64,000 nt of DNA. Source: Siphonodentalium dalli. Taxonomy: Eukaryota > Mollusca > Scaphopoda > Gadilida > Siphonodentaliidae. The position numbers were made by a program, and so were the translations under genes. This document shows, one piece after another, positions 1 through 11,600 of this stretch. The stretch lies in assembly GCA_032622095.1 (NCBI GenBank), contig CP136065.1:114059195-114123194 (forward strand), written 5' to 3'. Each line of letters opens with the position of its first letter. The first letter of the stretch is position 1. The notes under the pieces were generated by a model, which was not told where the DNA came from, made no database searches, and saw nothing but the letters and a program-made list of their open reading frames with translations.

Positions 1-575
1 CTGTGTGTTCGCGATGAACTCGAAAACGGCCCACCCGATTTCGATGAAACTTGGTATGTGGGGGTATTTTCGGCCAGGGACGAACATAGGCATATTAATT
101 TGTCCGTGCGACGTCACCTTGACCTTGAAATCGGGTCATTTCAAGGTCAAACGCCCGAATATCACGGGATTTCGATGAAACTTGGTATGTGGGGGTACCT
201 TCTTATGGCGAGTCTCATAAGCATATTCATTTGACCGTGTGACGTGACCTTGAAATCGGGTAACTTCAAGGTCAAATCGCCAATTTTGATGGGATTTCGA
301 CGAAATTTGATACGTGGGGTTACTTTTGTCCACTGATTGTTTTGGACGGGTCCAATCGTGACCCCGACCAGACCTTGACCTTCAAAATTATCAATTCAAA
401 TCGGGTAAAACCGGATGGATTTCGACGGGCACATTTGTCGGGTACTTTTGTCCGGGCAGTGTTTTTGGACTGGTCAAATCGTGACCCCCACTTGACCTTG
501 ACCTTCAAAATGGCCAATTCAAGGTCAAAGCCCGGACGAAGTCGGGTCACCTTCTAGTAATATATATTTTGAGAC
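1..575. repeat. Dispersed repeat, copy 1 (TCAAGGTCA-rich)
   Basis: This block begins inside a repeat that reappears at about 1,736-2,560. Shared landmarks are GCGATGAACTCGAAAACGGC at the start, GATGAAACTTGGTATGTGGG after it, and a terminal hairpin-like CCCGGACGAAGTCGGGTC followed by a short AT-rich tail. The block is full of TTCAAGGTCAA and its complement GACCTTGAA. Short open frames across it are by-products of the repeat and are not taken as genes. The family was not identified. Confidence 0.8.
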
Positions 576-577
576 TT

Positions 578-579
578 CC

Positions 580-614
<35 letters not shown>
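578..614. repeat. (TA)n microsatellite
   Basis: An uninterrupted TA dinucleotide run directly follows the end of repeat copy 1. Confidence 0.95.
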
Positions 615-617
<3 letters not shown>

Positions 618-1735
618 TTTATAGAATCGAAAAGGCTGGCTCGATTGAGTTCAAACTTCCCATCTAAGGGTAAAAACCCACGAACACCGTAGTTGTCGCG
701 TTTTGGAGAAGCTCTGAGTACCCTTTATCCACTCCCAAATCACCGCAAAGGCACGGCGGGGGTTAATCAAGTGATAATTTAATGAGCATTTGTTTTTGAC
801 ACATCGCTATAAAGAGCGTCAACGTTATTAGCATCTGCAGAGAGATATACGGGAACATTGAGTGGTTTCCTATGCGGGGAGATTTATTGGATGCCATAGT
901 ACTCTTACAACATCATTGTTATAGTATGTATGACACTTAGGTCAGGGCTTAGGGGGGGGTAGTTAGTGTGGATATAGGCATAATGCTTCTCAGAAATCCC
1001 GGTTACAAACCAACACTCACAATTTCGTATTTACGCAAACGCAACGTTATCGCTCGAAATTTATTATGCAGAGAGATGTGCTTTCCTATTTTTAGAATGC
1101 AACACATGATACCAAACAAAATTACGTCGCGTTGGTGATGGGGTTCACGACGGGATTAATTGACTGTCCGCTCTTTGCGAGGATGGGGTTCACGACGGGA
1201 TTAACTTTGCGGGGACCATTGACCATCTCGTAAGGGTGGACAACCTCTGTCAGGGGCTGCTCAATGACCACGGGCAAGTTAAAAAAAATCATACCTCTTC
1301 TGGGTCTGGGCGTGTATAGACATGAGCGTGTTGTGTTCCTAAGAACGCGGAGCGTGTTGTGTTCCTAAGAACGCGGATCGGGTAAGTTTTTCCGCCCTAG
1401 GTGAGCTCAAACTTCGTATATAAGTGTAAAAACACACGGGGATCGTCGACGTCGCATTGTGTGAAACATTCTTATGTCTGTCGTTCCTAGGAACGAGGGT
1501 ATTTTTCATCGGGTCAGTCTTAACCTTCAAACGGGTACCCACAAATTATATATTGTGACCCCGACATGACCTTGACAATGATCAATTCAATGTCAAATCG
1601 GGTAAAATATTGAAAAACCCAATAATAACTCATTGAAAAACACAAACAAAACATAAAACATTGTCATGTTTCTGACCAAGCACGCCAGTGGCGGGCTAAC
1701 CTGCTAGTCTATTATATATTTTGGGAGATATGTGT
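615..1735. other. Spacer between the two repeat copies
   Basis: No gene was recognised here. The stretch holds two short direct repeats: GATGGGGTTCACGACGGGAT near 1,137 and 1,183, and GAGCGTGTTGTGTTCCTAAG near 1,324 and 1,351. The text near 625-690 (a CGATTGAG-TCAAACTTCC-CATCTAAGG sequence) matches the text after repeat copy 2 near 2,618-2,650, so the duplicated unit extends slightly beyond the TCAAGGTCA-rich core. A TG-rich run at 1,730-1,747 precedes copy 2. Confidence 0.6.
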
Positions 1736-2655
1736 GTGTGTGTGTGTCTGTATGTCTGTTCGCGATGAACTCGAAAACGGCCGAGCCGATTTCGATGAAA
1801 CTTGGTATGTGGGGGTACTTTCGGCCGAGGACTGGCATGAGCCTATTAATTTGCCCGTGCGACGTGACCTTGAAATCGGGTCATTTCAAGGTCAAACGCC
1901 CGAGTATCACGGGATTTTGATGAAAATTAGTGTCTGGGGATACTTTCGTATGGGGAGTGTCGTAAGCATATTTGTTTGCCCGTGCGACGTGACCTTGAAA
2001 TCGGGTAAATTCAAGGTCAAATCGCGAATGTTTTTGGGATTTCGACAAAATTTTATACGTAGGGTTACTTTTGTCCACTGGGTGTTTTGGACGGGTCAAA
2101 TCGTGACCCCGACCTGACCTTGACCTTCAAAATGATCAATTCTAGGTCAAATCGGGTAAAACCGGATGGATTTCGACGGGTACTTTTGTCGGGTACTTTT
2201 GTCCGGACCGTGTTTTCGACGGCTCAAATCGTTATCCCACCTGACCTTCAAAATGAACAATTCAAGGTCAAATCGCGCAATTCGCCGAAGCAATTGACCT
2301 TCAAAATGATCAATTCAAGGTCAAATCGGGATTTCGATGAAAATTAGTGTCTAGGGATACTTTCATATGGGGAGTGTCATAAGCCTATTCATTTGCCCGT
2401 GCGACGTGATCTTGACCTTGAAATTTGGGCAATTCAAGGTCAAATCGCCAATTTTTATGGGATTTTGACGAAATTTGGGCAATTCAAGGTCAAATCGCGC
2501 AATTCACCGAAAAGCAGAGAGGAAACAGCCCGGACGAAGTCGGGTCACCCTGCTAGTCTAATATATATTTTGGGACTTCTGTCTGTCTGTGTGTTAGCTA
2601 TGGCCGGGAAAACGGCTGGACCGATTGAGCTCAAACTTCCAATCTAAGGTTACAA
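1736..2655. repeat. Dispersed repeat, copy 2, with internal reduplication
   Basis: Second, longer copy of the repeat at 1-575, in the same orientation. An internal segment is reduplicated: a block beginning GATGAAAATTAGTGTCT appears near 1,919 and again near 2,335, each followed by CGTGCGACGTGA and TTCAAGGTCAAATCG. It ends with the same CCCGGACGAAGTCGGGTC signature and AT tail as copy 1, then a TGTCTGTCTGTGTG stretch. Confidence 0.8.
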
Positions 2656-3780
2656 AGGCCGTTCGGCCACAGTGTCCCCCGAACCGGTGGCTTCATTTGG
2701 AGAGGAGGCTTTGTAGAAGTATAATATATGGATAAGACACTTGTGCATTGTCTCATTACTGACATGCATAGAAATAACCAAATCTTAAAAAAACTCAAAA
2801 TATAACCTCAAATTGGCACAAAATGAAGAAAATTACAAGAAAAATTTAATTTTCTAAGTCGAAAAGCCCATAACTTAAAATAATAATTTTTAAAATAATA
2901 TTTTTCCACCAAGGAAAGCCCTTCAACTGAACTATATGGATTAGAATGCAAGCCCAGGAGGAGGCATGAGCAATAAAGTTAATTAATCTCCAAATTTGAT
3001 GGGAATGCACTCTTCTGAAACAGATTTCATGTCAATGTGATTTAGTCATGAATCGGATATGATTATGTTACGTGAAAGAGCTCCCAATTCAGATTCCGAC
3101 ATTGCTCAAACATGGACCTCCCCCCTTGTTTTCGGAAGAAACATCCCAGGTAGTGCCATATAATTCATGCTAGCGAGACAACCGAGCAAGTATAACTTTT
3201 GAAGAGACTTCTTGCCCTTCACGTCTTCCGTCGCTTCATCCTATTATCTTTGTCATCTTCTTCGCTCTCTCGACAGTTCACATTTTGAACTGATGTCACA
3301 TGTAGCCATTGTGTATGTCATAAGATATCAGGATGCGTGTGATACACCAGGGAGCAAATTAACTGGTATCGCATCGCAATTTGCAACTGAAATGTGGATA
3401 ATATCTAGGAATTTTATACGATGTTATAAAATGCTATTTAATCATGTCAATGTGAGGTTATTTGCTAATCAAAATTTCAAAAGTAATTTGCTCCCTGTGA
3501 TACACAAACCAGATATAAAAATGAGATGCTGTAGATATCATAGCGATGTACATGTGTATGATGTATCATTATATCATGCCACAAATCCCTACTCCGGCCT
3601 CGTATAATGTAGAGAGCAGGGAACGCCATCATGATCCAAGGTATCATTGCATACCAGTATATGTAGAGATTAGAGAACACCACTGAGGACTTGATGAACA
3701 GGCATAGAAGCATCAGTGATCTATGATGGCGCACATGACAAGTTGCGGGTACATTTCAAAATGATCAAATTTAGCATAAT
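2656..3780. other. No gene recognised
   Basis: AT-rich sequence with no recognised coding signal. It contains one arm (2,901-2,945) of a pair of inverted repeats whose partner is at 7,864-7,909. Open frames near 3,212-3,607 and 3,477-3,734 show no recognisable domain. Confidence 0.5.
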
Positions 3781-3789
3781 GATCAAAGT

Positions 3790-4040
3790 GGCAAAATGAC
3801 CGGTGGAGGAGTGGCCTGGAGGTATCCCGAAGGTGTACGATTCCAGGGGATCGACTGGAACCTATCTGGTGGAGATGTGGGCCACTGCACCGTAGGGAAG
3901 AGTCAGAAGGCTGGTTGGCTGGTGAAGCTCTTGCAGGCACGCGACAACAAGTCTTCCCCACCCAGAACATCCTCCAAAGGCTACAGTGCTGGAGCTTTCC
4001 TGACTGAGGTAAATACTGGTACTTTATCGCAAATTGTTTA
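3790..4040. repeat. GC-rich block, copy 1
   Basis: This block is repeated at 4,549-4,755. Both copies carry GGTATCCCGAAGG, CGATTCCAGGGGATCGACTGG, GGGCCACTGCACCGT and a CCCACCCAGAACA segment near the end. It is clearly richer in G+C than its surroundings. The plus frame has PEGVRFQGIDW in both copies, and the minus frame has PANQPSDSS and GSSRSPGIV in both, so the conserved frame is ambiguous. Copy 1 ends near GACTGAG|GTAAAT (about 4,008), which resembles a splice donor on the plus strand. Alternatives are captured gene fragments or exons of an unknown gene. Confidence 0.55.
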
Positions 4041-4079
4041 ATTAAATGAAGCAATATAAGAGATCAACCTGTGTCCTCA

Positions 4080-4390
4080 TCCTTTTACAAAATCACTTAC
4101 AAGAGGAACGTCAGAATCCTCGTCCAACAGTGTGCCTGGGGACCCACTGTCGACCCGCGATTCTTGCTCATCGTCGTCAAACCTGCCGACGCCATGTGAT
4201 GCAGAGAAGCATGTCAGGAGCGATGCCAGCAACAGAATTGGCTGCATCAAGTTGGGATACCATACTATGGAAGGGGCCTACTCTGAAATGTTTCGACGCA
4301 AGACAAATGCTCTTGCAGTTGGGTTAAGGAGCTATTCCCTGTCCAAGTTCACCCCCTCCAAAAATTCTGGTGCATCATCAATGGCCCAGG
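4080..4390 (+). other. Possible plus-strand exon, unrecognised
   Basis: GC-rich, with a plus frame that reads as a Ser-rich stretch (about 4,104-4,392), followed by CCCAG|GTAGAA, a possible donor. A plausible acceptor (TACAAGAG) lies just upstream. The composition resembles a disordered coding exon and differs from the AT-rich flanks, but no domain was recognised and the frame is not supported by any partner exon with certainty. It lies between the two copies of the duplicated GC-rich block. Confidence 0.25.
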
Positions 4391-4548
4391 TAGAATAGGC
4401 GGCGCCCCCAATGCCAGAAGGGCAGAGGGGATAAGTTCTAACGAGCCACTTGACCAAAGGAAGCCCCTTCCATGGAATCCCCCAAAAGCAGGTGGTCCTG
4501 ACCAAACTGGAATAAATGTCGATGACATACCACTATGATCACATGACG

Positions 4549-4755
4549 GCAGAGGAACAGGCCCGGAGGTATCCCGAAGGAGTACGATTCCAGGGGATCG
4601 ACTGGACCCACTCTCCTGGAGATATGGGCCACTGCACCGTGGGGAAGAGTCGGAAGGCTGGTTGGCCGGTGCAGCTCTTGGAGGCAAGCGACTCGTGTCA
4701 ACGAGTCTTCCCCACCCAGAACAGCCGCCAAAGGCTATTCCCAGGTGCCCAATAA
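4549..4755. repeat. GC-rich block, copy 2
   Basis: Direct-orientation copy of 3,790-4,040, about 750 bases downstream. Similarity is strong over about 180 bases and is lost on either side. A segment near 4,990-5,060 (CGAG followed by GTAAAGACTGGTA) again resembles the end of copy 1 near 4,005-4,025, which suggests at least one more partial copy. Confidence 0.55.
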
Positions 4756-5399
4756 TCGTGATGGCCGAAAAACAGATCTTATTGGTTGGAATCCAGCCCG
4801 AAATCAACAATACTGATGGAAATTTCACTCTATGTGGAATAATAGTGTATCAATGGAAATTTTCTCGAAAACGAATAATCGTACTGACACTACCATTAGG
4901 CACCTGAGAGTAAGATGCCGGGGCAATCACCATTGAAGATTGGTTGCCCGAATCAACAAATTGCAGCACCAGCCTACCACTGGTTCTGACTGCCGTAGCA
5001 GGACCAGGGGGAGCCAGAACTGGTCCTGCCCGAGGTAAAGACTGGTATATAGTTGCTCAAAGATTGTAATCATTGACTAATATGCCCTCACCCTAACTAT
5101 GACAAGTAATACACCCGTGATTGAGCAACCCGCACGGTGTGCGGCCATCAAATTCGAATCACGTTCGACTACAAGACAAGACATGCTGTTAGTTATGACA
5201 AAGCAAGGTTAATATACAATACAGTCTGTTAGTTATTGAATTGAAAGTAAGGTTAATATAGAAATTACTTTATACCCCTGGCCACGTGATCTTACCTGCT
5301 ATAAATTGAATTACAGGTAAGATACGGTCTTTTCTCGTTTATGAGGACAATGAGTTCCGAATGCACATACATATGTGCAAGAACTAGGCGGTTTCCGTT

Positions 5400-5870
5400 A
5401 GGAAAGTGCGCTGACAGCAGACGTGACGATACAAATTCCTTCATTGTCGTTATGCTTGTATCGAATCTATTTGCCAGATAATCATTGGATATGTGACAAT
5501 AGAAGGAGAAGAGCCATGTCTTGGCCTCTTTGGAATTATATTGGCAGTGGTTGTGCGCAATATAAACGCTGTGCATGTATCACGCTTTATACATGTGACA
5601 ATACAAATGCAGTCCTTTCTGAAATTCGCCAGATAATCATTTGGATATGTGGCAATAGAAGGAAAAGAGTCATGGTTTGGACTCTTTTATGGAAATTATA
5701 TGGGCAGTGGCCATGCGCAATATAAATGTGTTGCATGTAACTGCGCTTCATACATGAGTGAGAGCTATTTGTCAGATTATCGTTTCGATATATGTGGAAA
5801 TAGAAGTTAAGAAGCCAAGTGCTGGACTCTATTGGAAAGACTATTGGCAGTGATTCTGGAGCGCGTGACA
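5400..5870. repeat. Tandem repeat, about 165-bp unit, three diverged copies
   Basis: Three successive units each carry CAGATAATCATT-like text, then GATATGTG-CAATAGAAGG, then GGACTCT/GGCCTCT and GGCAGTGG-TGCGCAATATAAA. The last copy is the most diverged. The overlapping open frames in both strands come from this repeat structure and are not taken as genes. Confidence 0.75.
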
Positions 5871-6247
5871 ATATGTATGCTTTCTATTTCGCCGTTTGCC
5901 TTTATTATTCACTGCAAACGTATATCAGTATAGGGGTGAAAACTGTTCACCATATGTAAGCATAGTTCTGACGGCATAGTGGCTGGAGGCCATGAGACCA
6001 TATTATTGCCATGTACAATGTATGGAACTATTATGGCTTGCAATACATGTTGTATGCTCGCCATTTTCGATGCATATCAGGTCCTACGGTAATATGGCAT
6101 TGAGGCACTTAAACCATAATATGTCAATGGGACCGAATAATTGAATGTATCGACAAACACTAATGTCTGAGGATAAGAGGTCAGATGTTTCAAGTTGGTG
6201 ACACTGATCACAGTCGTGACATCACAAAGATTTACAATTCTATTTGC

Positions 6248-6515
6248 TAACCTGTGGACGGCGTAAATCTTAAATCATCTGGCGGATGATAATAAGGAGA
6301 AACATCGATGTAATTGAAATTCAGTGAGATGCTGACAAGCCAATAAATCATTGCAACACCCTGACCATGCCCCTTATGAACAAGGTGCTCCGTATTGAAG
6401 ACAAAGCTTTCCGTTTTTTCCAAGTTCCCATTGGAGATGGTTACTTGCCAGAAGTAGGCCAGTGGGCTCGCTTCAAGGCGAACATCCAAGATGGCTCCAA
6501 AGATTTCTTACCACG
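6248..6515 (-). CDS. Candidate single exon or gene fragment, unrecognised
   Basis: An open minus-strand frame of about 80-90 codons lies in otherwise unremarkable sequence. It contains GHGQGVAMIYW and NYIDVSPYYHPPDD and has a balanced amino-acid composition that looks protein-like. It could start after a weak acceptor (GTGGTAAG, near 6,510) and ends at CCACAG|GTTAGC, which could be read as a donor; otherwise a stop follows at once. The G-W-(I/V)-D-SP-PP spacing faintly recalls the C-terminal beta-barrel of arginine methyltransferases of the PRMT7/9 type, but this is only an impression. It has no reading-frame link to STXBP4. Confidence 0.3.
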
Positions 6516-6519
6516 GGTA

Positions 6520-8160
6520 GAATCACCATTGTATATGTAAGTAAAGTGAGCCAAGTGTAGCTGGAGTGTCAGGTTACTACGTTTTCATGTCTTTGCAGTC
6601 TTTGATCAGGGAAGCCTATTCAACAATATTGTAGAGTGTGTGTAATGAAATATACCCAAGTTTCGCCGAAATGATGACAAAGTATTATTTGATTAATATT
6701 TCATTTGATAAACTTTTGAATGAAATTTGGTTGTCGTCAAAGCATGTATTGCCCTAGGCCCCAATCAAACCAATCGCCTGACTCATAGTAACCCAAACTG
6801 TTACAGCCATACTGTACATATATGGATGTAAAGAATGCAACACTATATTTATAGCAACAGACAACACACCAATCTGAAGTGTGGTTATATATGTGATAAC
6901 GAATATAATCTCCCTGTTACTGAGTGTTAGTAACTATTGTACTGATGATACAATGAGTTATAGGATATTTAATCGTGATAGACAAGGCAGAATTTTCCAA
7001 ATTGAAGTCGCTGTAATGTTTTATTACATTTGCCATGTGTCTAATACAAGACCTCACGTTCATACATACTGGCGGGCGTAGATTAGCAGATATTGATCGT
7101 TAAACAATGTTACAGATCGCTCAGTCAAAAGAAATGTCAATTGTCATCTGATAACAAGGACTATCTTTCGGATTTATTCATGTAAATTATTACAAAGGAG
7201 ACATTGCTGTCCTGTACAACTTTCTGCGAACTAACAGAGCAGGTCCATGTATGATTTGGCAGTATACGTTATTCACATAGCAACAGAACGTATTAAATAA
7301 GCGAAGTGAGTCGACTGAAACTTAGTGAAAGTGAACACGTGTAGCACGAAAATATGAGACTTTGTATACATTACCACGGTGCATCCTCAATCGTAAGTTA
7401 TCACGCCGTATATGTTGCACAAAAATGCAATATATGGTTTCGCCACAGGTAAGCTATGTGAGTCTTTAGTCATTGTCAAGATGTCCTTCTTATTTCTAAA
7501 TTTTTAGAAGGAACCGTCTTGAGGAGAAAAAAAAACACGAAACGAATTACGTATACAAATGAAACGAAAAAGCTTCCGTGCGGATGTGATAAATATTAAT
7601 TAACAAGCGGGTTCAGACGACAAATAAATTGCAAGTTTGTTATCAACAATAAATATTTAGTCGATAAACTCGCAATTTCAGAAAAATACTCCCTTGGAAA
7701 CCATGTCCTGTCGATATCGAGGAGGAAGAAAAACTGACTAGATAAATTAGAATGCGGGATTTACTTGGGCGTATTCATGCGTGACTAATCTGAGCATGGG
7801 TGTGAACAAAGGAGTCGGACGGCAATAAAATTTTAACCCTCCTGATTGACACAAGGCCGGAGATCTAATCCATATAGTTCAGTTGAAGTGCTTTCCTTGG
7901 CGGAAAAACATCTGTATAAAACGTATTATTTACACTCCCACATGTATCCGGTGCTGTGGAACATGAATGCAGGATGTTGGTTGGTCAAAATTATGTCACA
8001 TGATGTCGAATGCTGACCCCTACTCCCTACTTGTGTCCATTTTAGTGTAGACAAAACTTGCTACGAGAATAACGTTCGAAATGGGCACTTAATACTCTTT
8101 TAATCTGCCAGCTGACTCAGCTGAATGTAAATATAAGTAATGGATGTTGATATTGTTGTG
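6520..8160. other. No gene recognised
   Basis: AT-rich sequence. Apart from the inverted-repeat arm at 7,864-7,909, it contains only a weak local inverted pair near 7,629-7,676 (AATTGCAAGTTTGTTATC against GATAAACTCGCAATT). This region would be the expected place for the last STXBP4 exons if they were in the window, but no WW-domain or coiled-coil coding segment was seen. Confidence 0.5.
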
Positions 8161-8249
8161 TTCCATAGAGTATGGACGCCAGTTGGTCTGACATTTTCAT
8201 GTGTGGAATGCGAAAATGTCAGACCGACATGCATCCATACTCCATGGAA
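8161..8249. repeat. Foldback hairpin, about 38-bp arms
   Basis: The left arm has TTCCATAGAGTATGGA followed by GGTCTGACATTTTC; the right arm has GAAAATGTCAGACC followed by TCCATACTCCATGGAA. The loop is about 13 bases. It has the size and shape of a very short MITE, but no target duplication was identified. It lies in the intron just 3' of the last recognised STXBP4 exon. Confidence 0.75.
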
Positions 8250-8503
8250 TGCAAGCAAATCAACAACAATTTCTTAAATTGTCCACATTCAAAATGTTCT
8301 CATGAGCACAATTACTTCACATGTAGGTAATTGCTACTTTTGAGACTAAATAGGAGACTGCTAATTTGAGAATAAAGGTAGTTTATATTATTATTGTTTG
8401 AGATAGGGAAAAGTCACATCTCTCTATCTACAAATGAGTTAAAACATGAGTGCGATATTGTGTTAGTGAAAATCGTCAACTGAAAGATTAGTAAAATTCT
8501 TAC

Positions 8504-8668
8504 TGTTTGATGAGTAAGCTGTCGCTTTAAGTTATTTATCTCCCCTTCAAGCATACGAACTACTTCTTCATAATCCTCCTCCATTGTTCTGGCTGACCTC
8601 TGAGCTTGCTCAGCCAGATGCACTTTACTCCGCAATGACCTGCTCTCCTCGATTGCTGAATGGACATC
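8504..8668 (-). CDS. STXBP4: STXBP4 exon 14 (coiled coil)
   Basis: The exon encodes 55 residues in phase 0 at both ends, flanked by TTTACTTCAG on the 5' side and ACA|GTAAGA on the 3' side. It contains EESRSLRSKVHLAEQAQR and MEEDYEEVVRMLEGEI, the most conserved coiled-coil stretch of STXBP4 (the human protein has LRSRIHLAEAAQR and MDYEEVIRLLE at the same place). The following human segment, ending in the WW domain, has no visible counterpart downstream in this window. This exon alone would identify the gene. Confidence 0.93.
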
Positions 8669-11600
8669 CTGAAGTAAAATCAAGACAATATAGTGGCTCT
8701 GGAATACTAATTTCTAGTTGGGCTACAAAGTTTTCTGAGCCAGCAACTTCTGAGTATATGATACAAATCTTGACAAGCTGCCATTGCACTAATGTAGGTC
8801 AGTATTGAGTATGGACAGAGAACATGTACAGCTGAATTTTTCATCAGGTTTGCATAAAGTTGCAAGAGTCAGACAATAGAATATGAACAACTTATTATAA
8901 CAATGAAGCTATTAGAGCAACACAGCATTCACAAGAAATATCAGATTAAATTCTCCAAAGCTAAGGTTGTAGAAACTACATGATACTCAATAATGTTTTG
9001 GAAATCACAATAATTTACAGATGACCTTCTGCGATTGGGTCATACTCCAGTCCTAACTCAGGGTTCATACATCTATCCAGGAATGAAATTCCATGATATT
9101 TCCAAAACTTTTCCAAACATTTTCAAGATTATCCAATGACTTTAAGGCAATGAAATTCCATGAACTTTCCAGACTAGGTGGGACTTCAAAATTAATGTGA
9201 GATGAATTTTGAATAGCCAACTTCTCACAACTTGGCCTTAGTATTAGTTTAATTAGTCTTATATCACATATCGAGACACTCACTTGAGTGAAACTATAAC
9301 CGCGGTGCTCATGAAAAACATTATCGATAAAAATACTGTTATTGATGGCACTCATAAAAGAGAAACCTTAGTCGGCCCTCAAGAATAATTTTGTAATTCC
9401 AAGACTTTTCCAGACCGGTAGTGGTAGTGGGACATTTTTCCATAGTGAGGTGAAAATTTTAAAATTCCAAAACTTTCCAGAATACCAGACGAACAAACAA
9501 ACTCTGTTATATAATATCCAGATTATATATTACATAGTACGTACTCTCCTGTAAACAAGTAGCTCATTCTCTGATTCTCTGTTTGCACTGTCTTTTTCTT
9601 GCAATAAAGCCTAGAAGAAGTATAAAAAAGAAATGACTAGAAGTCCCTCCTGTTCAAGTCGAGAGCGACTAGCTTTGGCACTCAATTCATTGTCCAGGTG
9701 CTGCTGTAATATTCCTATATCCTCTCGCAATCACCGACTCTAACCTTAATTATTGCTCAATCAAGTCCCCAAATGTGACATCCATAATTATTAGTTCAAT
9801 TAGTTGCCCATTATAGGGACCGACGAAGCTTCGAGATTCGATTCGATTTCGAATCTTACGTTCCGATTCGATTCGATTCGAAAGCGGTCGTGTGATTCGG
9901 GATATTTCGAATCGTTGTATACAAGTCCTTTATCGCCGGGAATAGACTGCATTATATATACAAAACATTAATTATATCCCCAATACTTAAATTGAGGCTC
10001 CTTCCGCGACCAACTGGGAACTTTGTGGTCCAATTTGTACAGGGTAAGTTGTCAAATTTTGCGCAATTTTGATATCGCGCGTGCCTGCCGTGTGCGACAG
10101 GGTGAAGCGTACATGTGCAGAAGAGTTTCCGTTTGCAATGACTCGAATCAGACTCCATTGACTCCAAAGTTCCAAACTGCTTACTTTCACTAACTTCACG
10201 CATAGTGGCAGTGTCAAAAATATGAAATGATGGCGTGCCATTCTCATATATTAAACTGTTTAAACCCTGATTAAATATTGTTCATATCATGTCATAGAAA
10301 TTAAGTTTAATGAACCTCCTTCGTAATCTGAGTTATCTCACTGACGTTATAAAATCATTGAACAATTGCCCCCATTTTTGCTCGTACCCCCAACTGATCG
10401 GTACCACCAATCTACTAAAGTGTTTGAAAAAGATTCGATTCGAGATTCGATTCGATTTCGAATCATTATCGTGATTCGATTCGAGATTCGATTCGATGTT
10501 GAAATTGCTGATTTGTCGGTCCCTAGCCAATTAGTAGTTGATAATACTAGTTGTAGTGATTATAACAGTTTGTGTAACTCTTCTGCCAAAGCAAAAACCA
10601 GGTGAACGAAAAATAAGTTAAGCATCATTTTGAAATAGGCAGGCCTGCAAAAGCTGACTTTTTCTCAAATCGCTTGGATTAGCCGAACACTGCGCATAGC
10701 ACATTAGCAGGACCACTTAGCCAGTGGTAAGTTAGGAATTATCATGTTCTGAAAGAGACTAAATTGTGATTTGATTCAAAAGTGAGAACAAGAATATGAT
10801 TACATGAAAGAAATTGACTGTCAGCTACAAAACAGTGAAGAGATCAGTTCACACAGGCAATATCAATGTTTAGGCACAATCCTGTTAATAATAATCACCT
10901 GGGCTCAGGCCTCATAATAGGAAAGATGTTGCTTACCTTTAAGTGTTCTACTTCTGAGCGTAAACCATCCCTCTCCCTTTTCACAGAATCATAGTCTTCC
11001 TCAATGTCTACTACTGGAATGCCTGACATCTGAAAATACCACGATATATACTAAAAGGACTTCTCACCGATTTGGTATTTTCAATGAATAAAATTAAGAT
11101 TTCTAAGTCTATTGAGTCTTTCCAATGAATAAAATTAAGATTTCTAAGTCGACAAATGTGTATAACTCTGTCAAAATTCATCAGACCATATCCAAATTTG
11201 AACTTGACCTGCGCGTTCTCAAATATCAATCACATTCCAAATTCCATGGATTCTGATTAATATTTTTATTAAAGTTATGATCTGGACAACCCGGGTGGAC
11301 AGACAATAAAGTTAATAGAATGGGATTTAATATGTTATACTTCTACTTTGCTCACATGCGTCACATATTTACCCATGTGACTTTGGCAGACAAACTGATC
11401 ACAGAGGGTCTGTTTCTTCGCGCATGCGGAGATGCCTATTAGAGAAAAACATTCACTTTTTATCATCGAAAAAGGGGAAGTATTTTGTAAGAAATTTTGC
11501 GATCAAAGTACAAATTAACTAGAATTGTGCTTCTACTTTGCACGAATGAGTCACACATATGTTCATACCTCTGATTTTAGCAGCCAAATTGGTGACAGGG

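Larger units (their letters stand above)
2901..7909. mobile_element. Possible 5 kb element bounded by inverted repeats
   Basis: Bases 2,901-2,945 and 7,864-7,909 are inverted copies of each other. The shared text is CCAAGGAAAGC, then CTTCAACTGAACTATATGGA, then TTAGA, with only a few mismatches. The sequence outside these arms is AT-rich and weakly similar, and no target duplication was found. The interior holds the duplicated 3.8/4.55 kb block and the 5.4 kb tandem repeat. This could be one large transposon, or two unrelated copies of a repeat in opposite orientation. Confidence 0.4.

Noticed and set aside
4438-4828. WW-domain exon of STXBP4 in the GC-rich block
   Set aside because: The minus frames contain LPHG-like text but lack the two Trp residues and the NH-T-TW motif of a WW domain.
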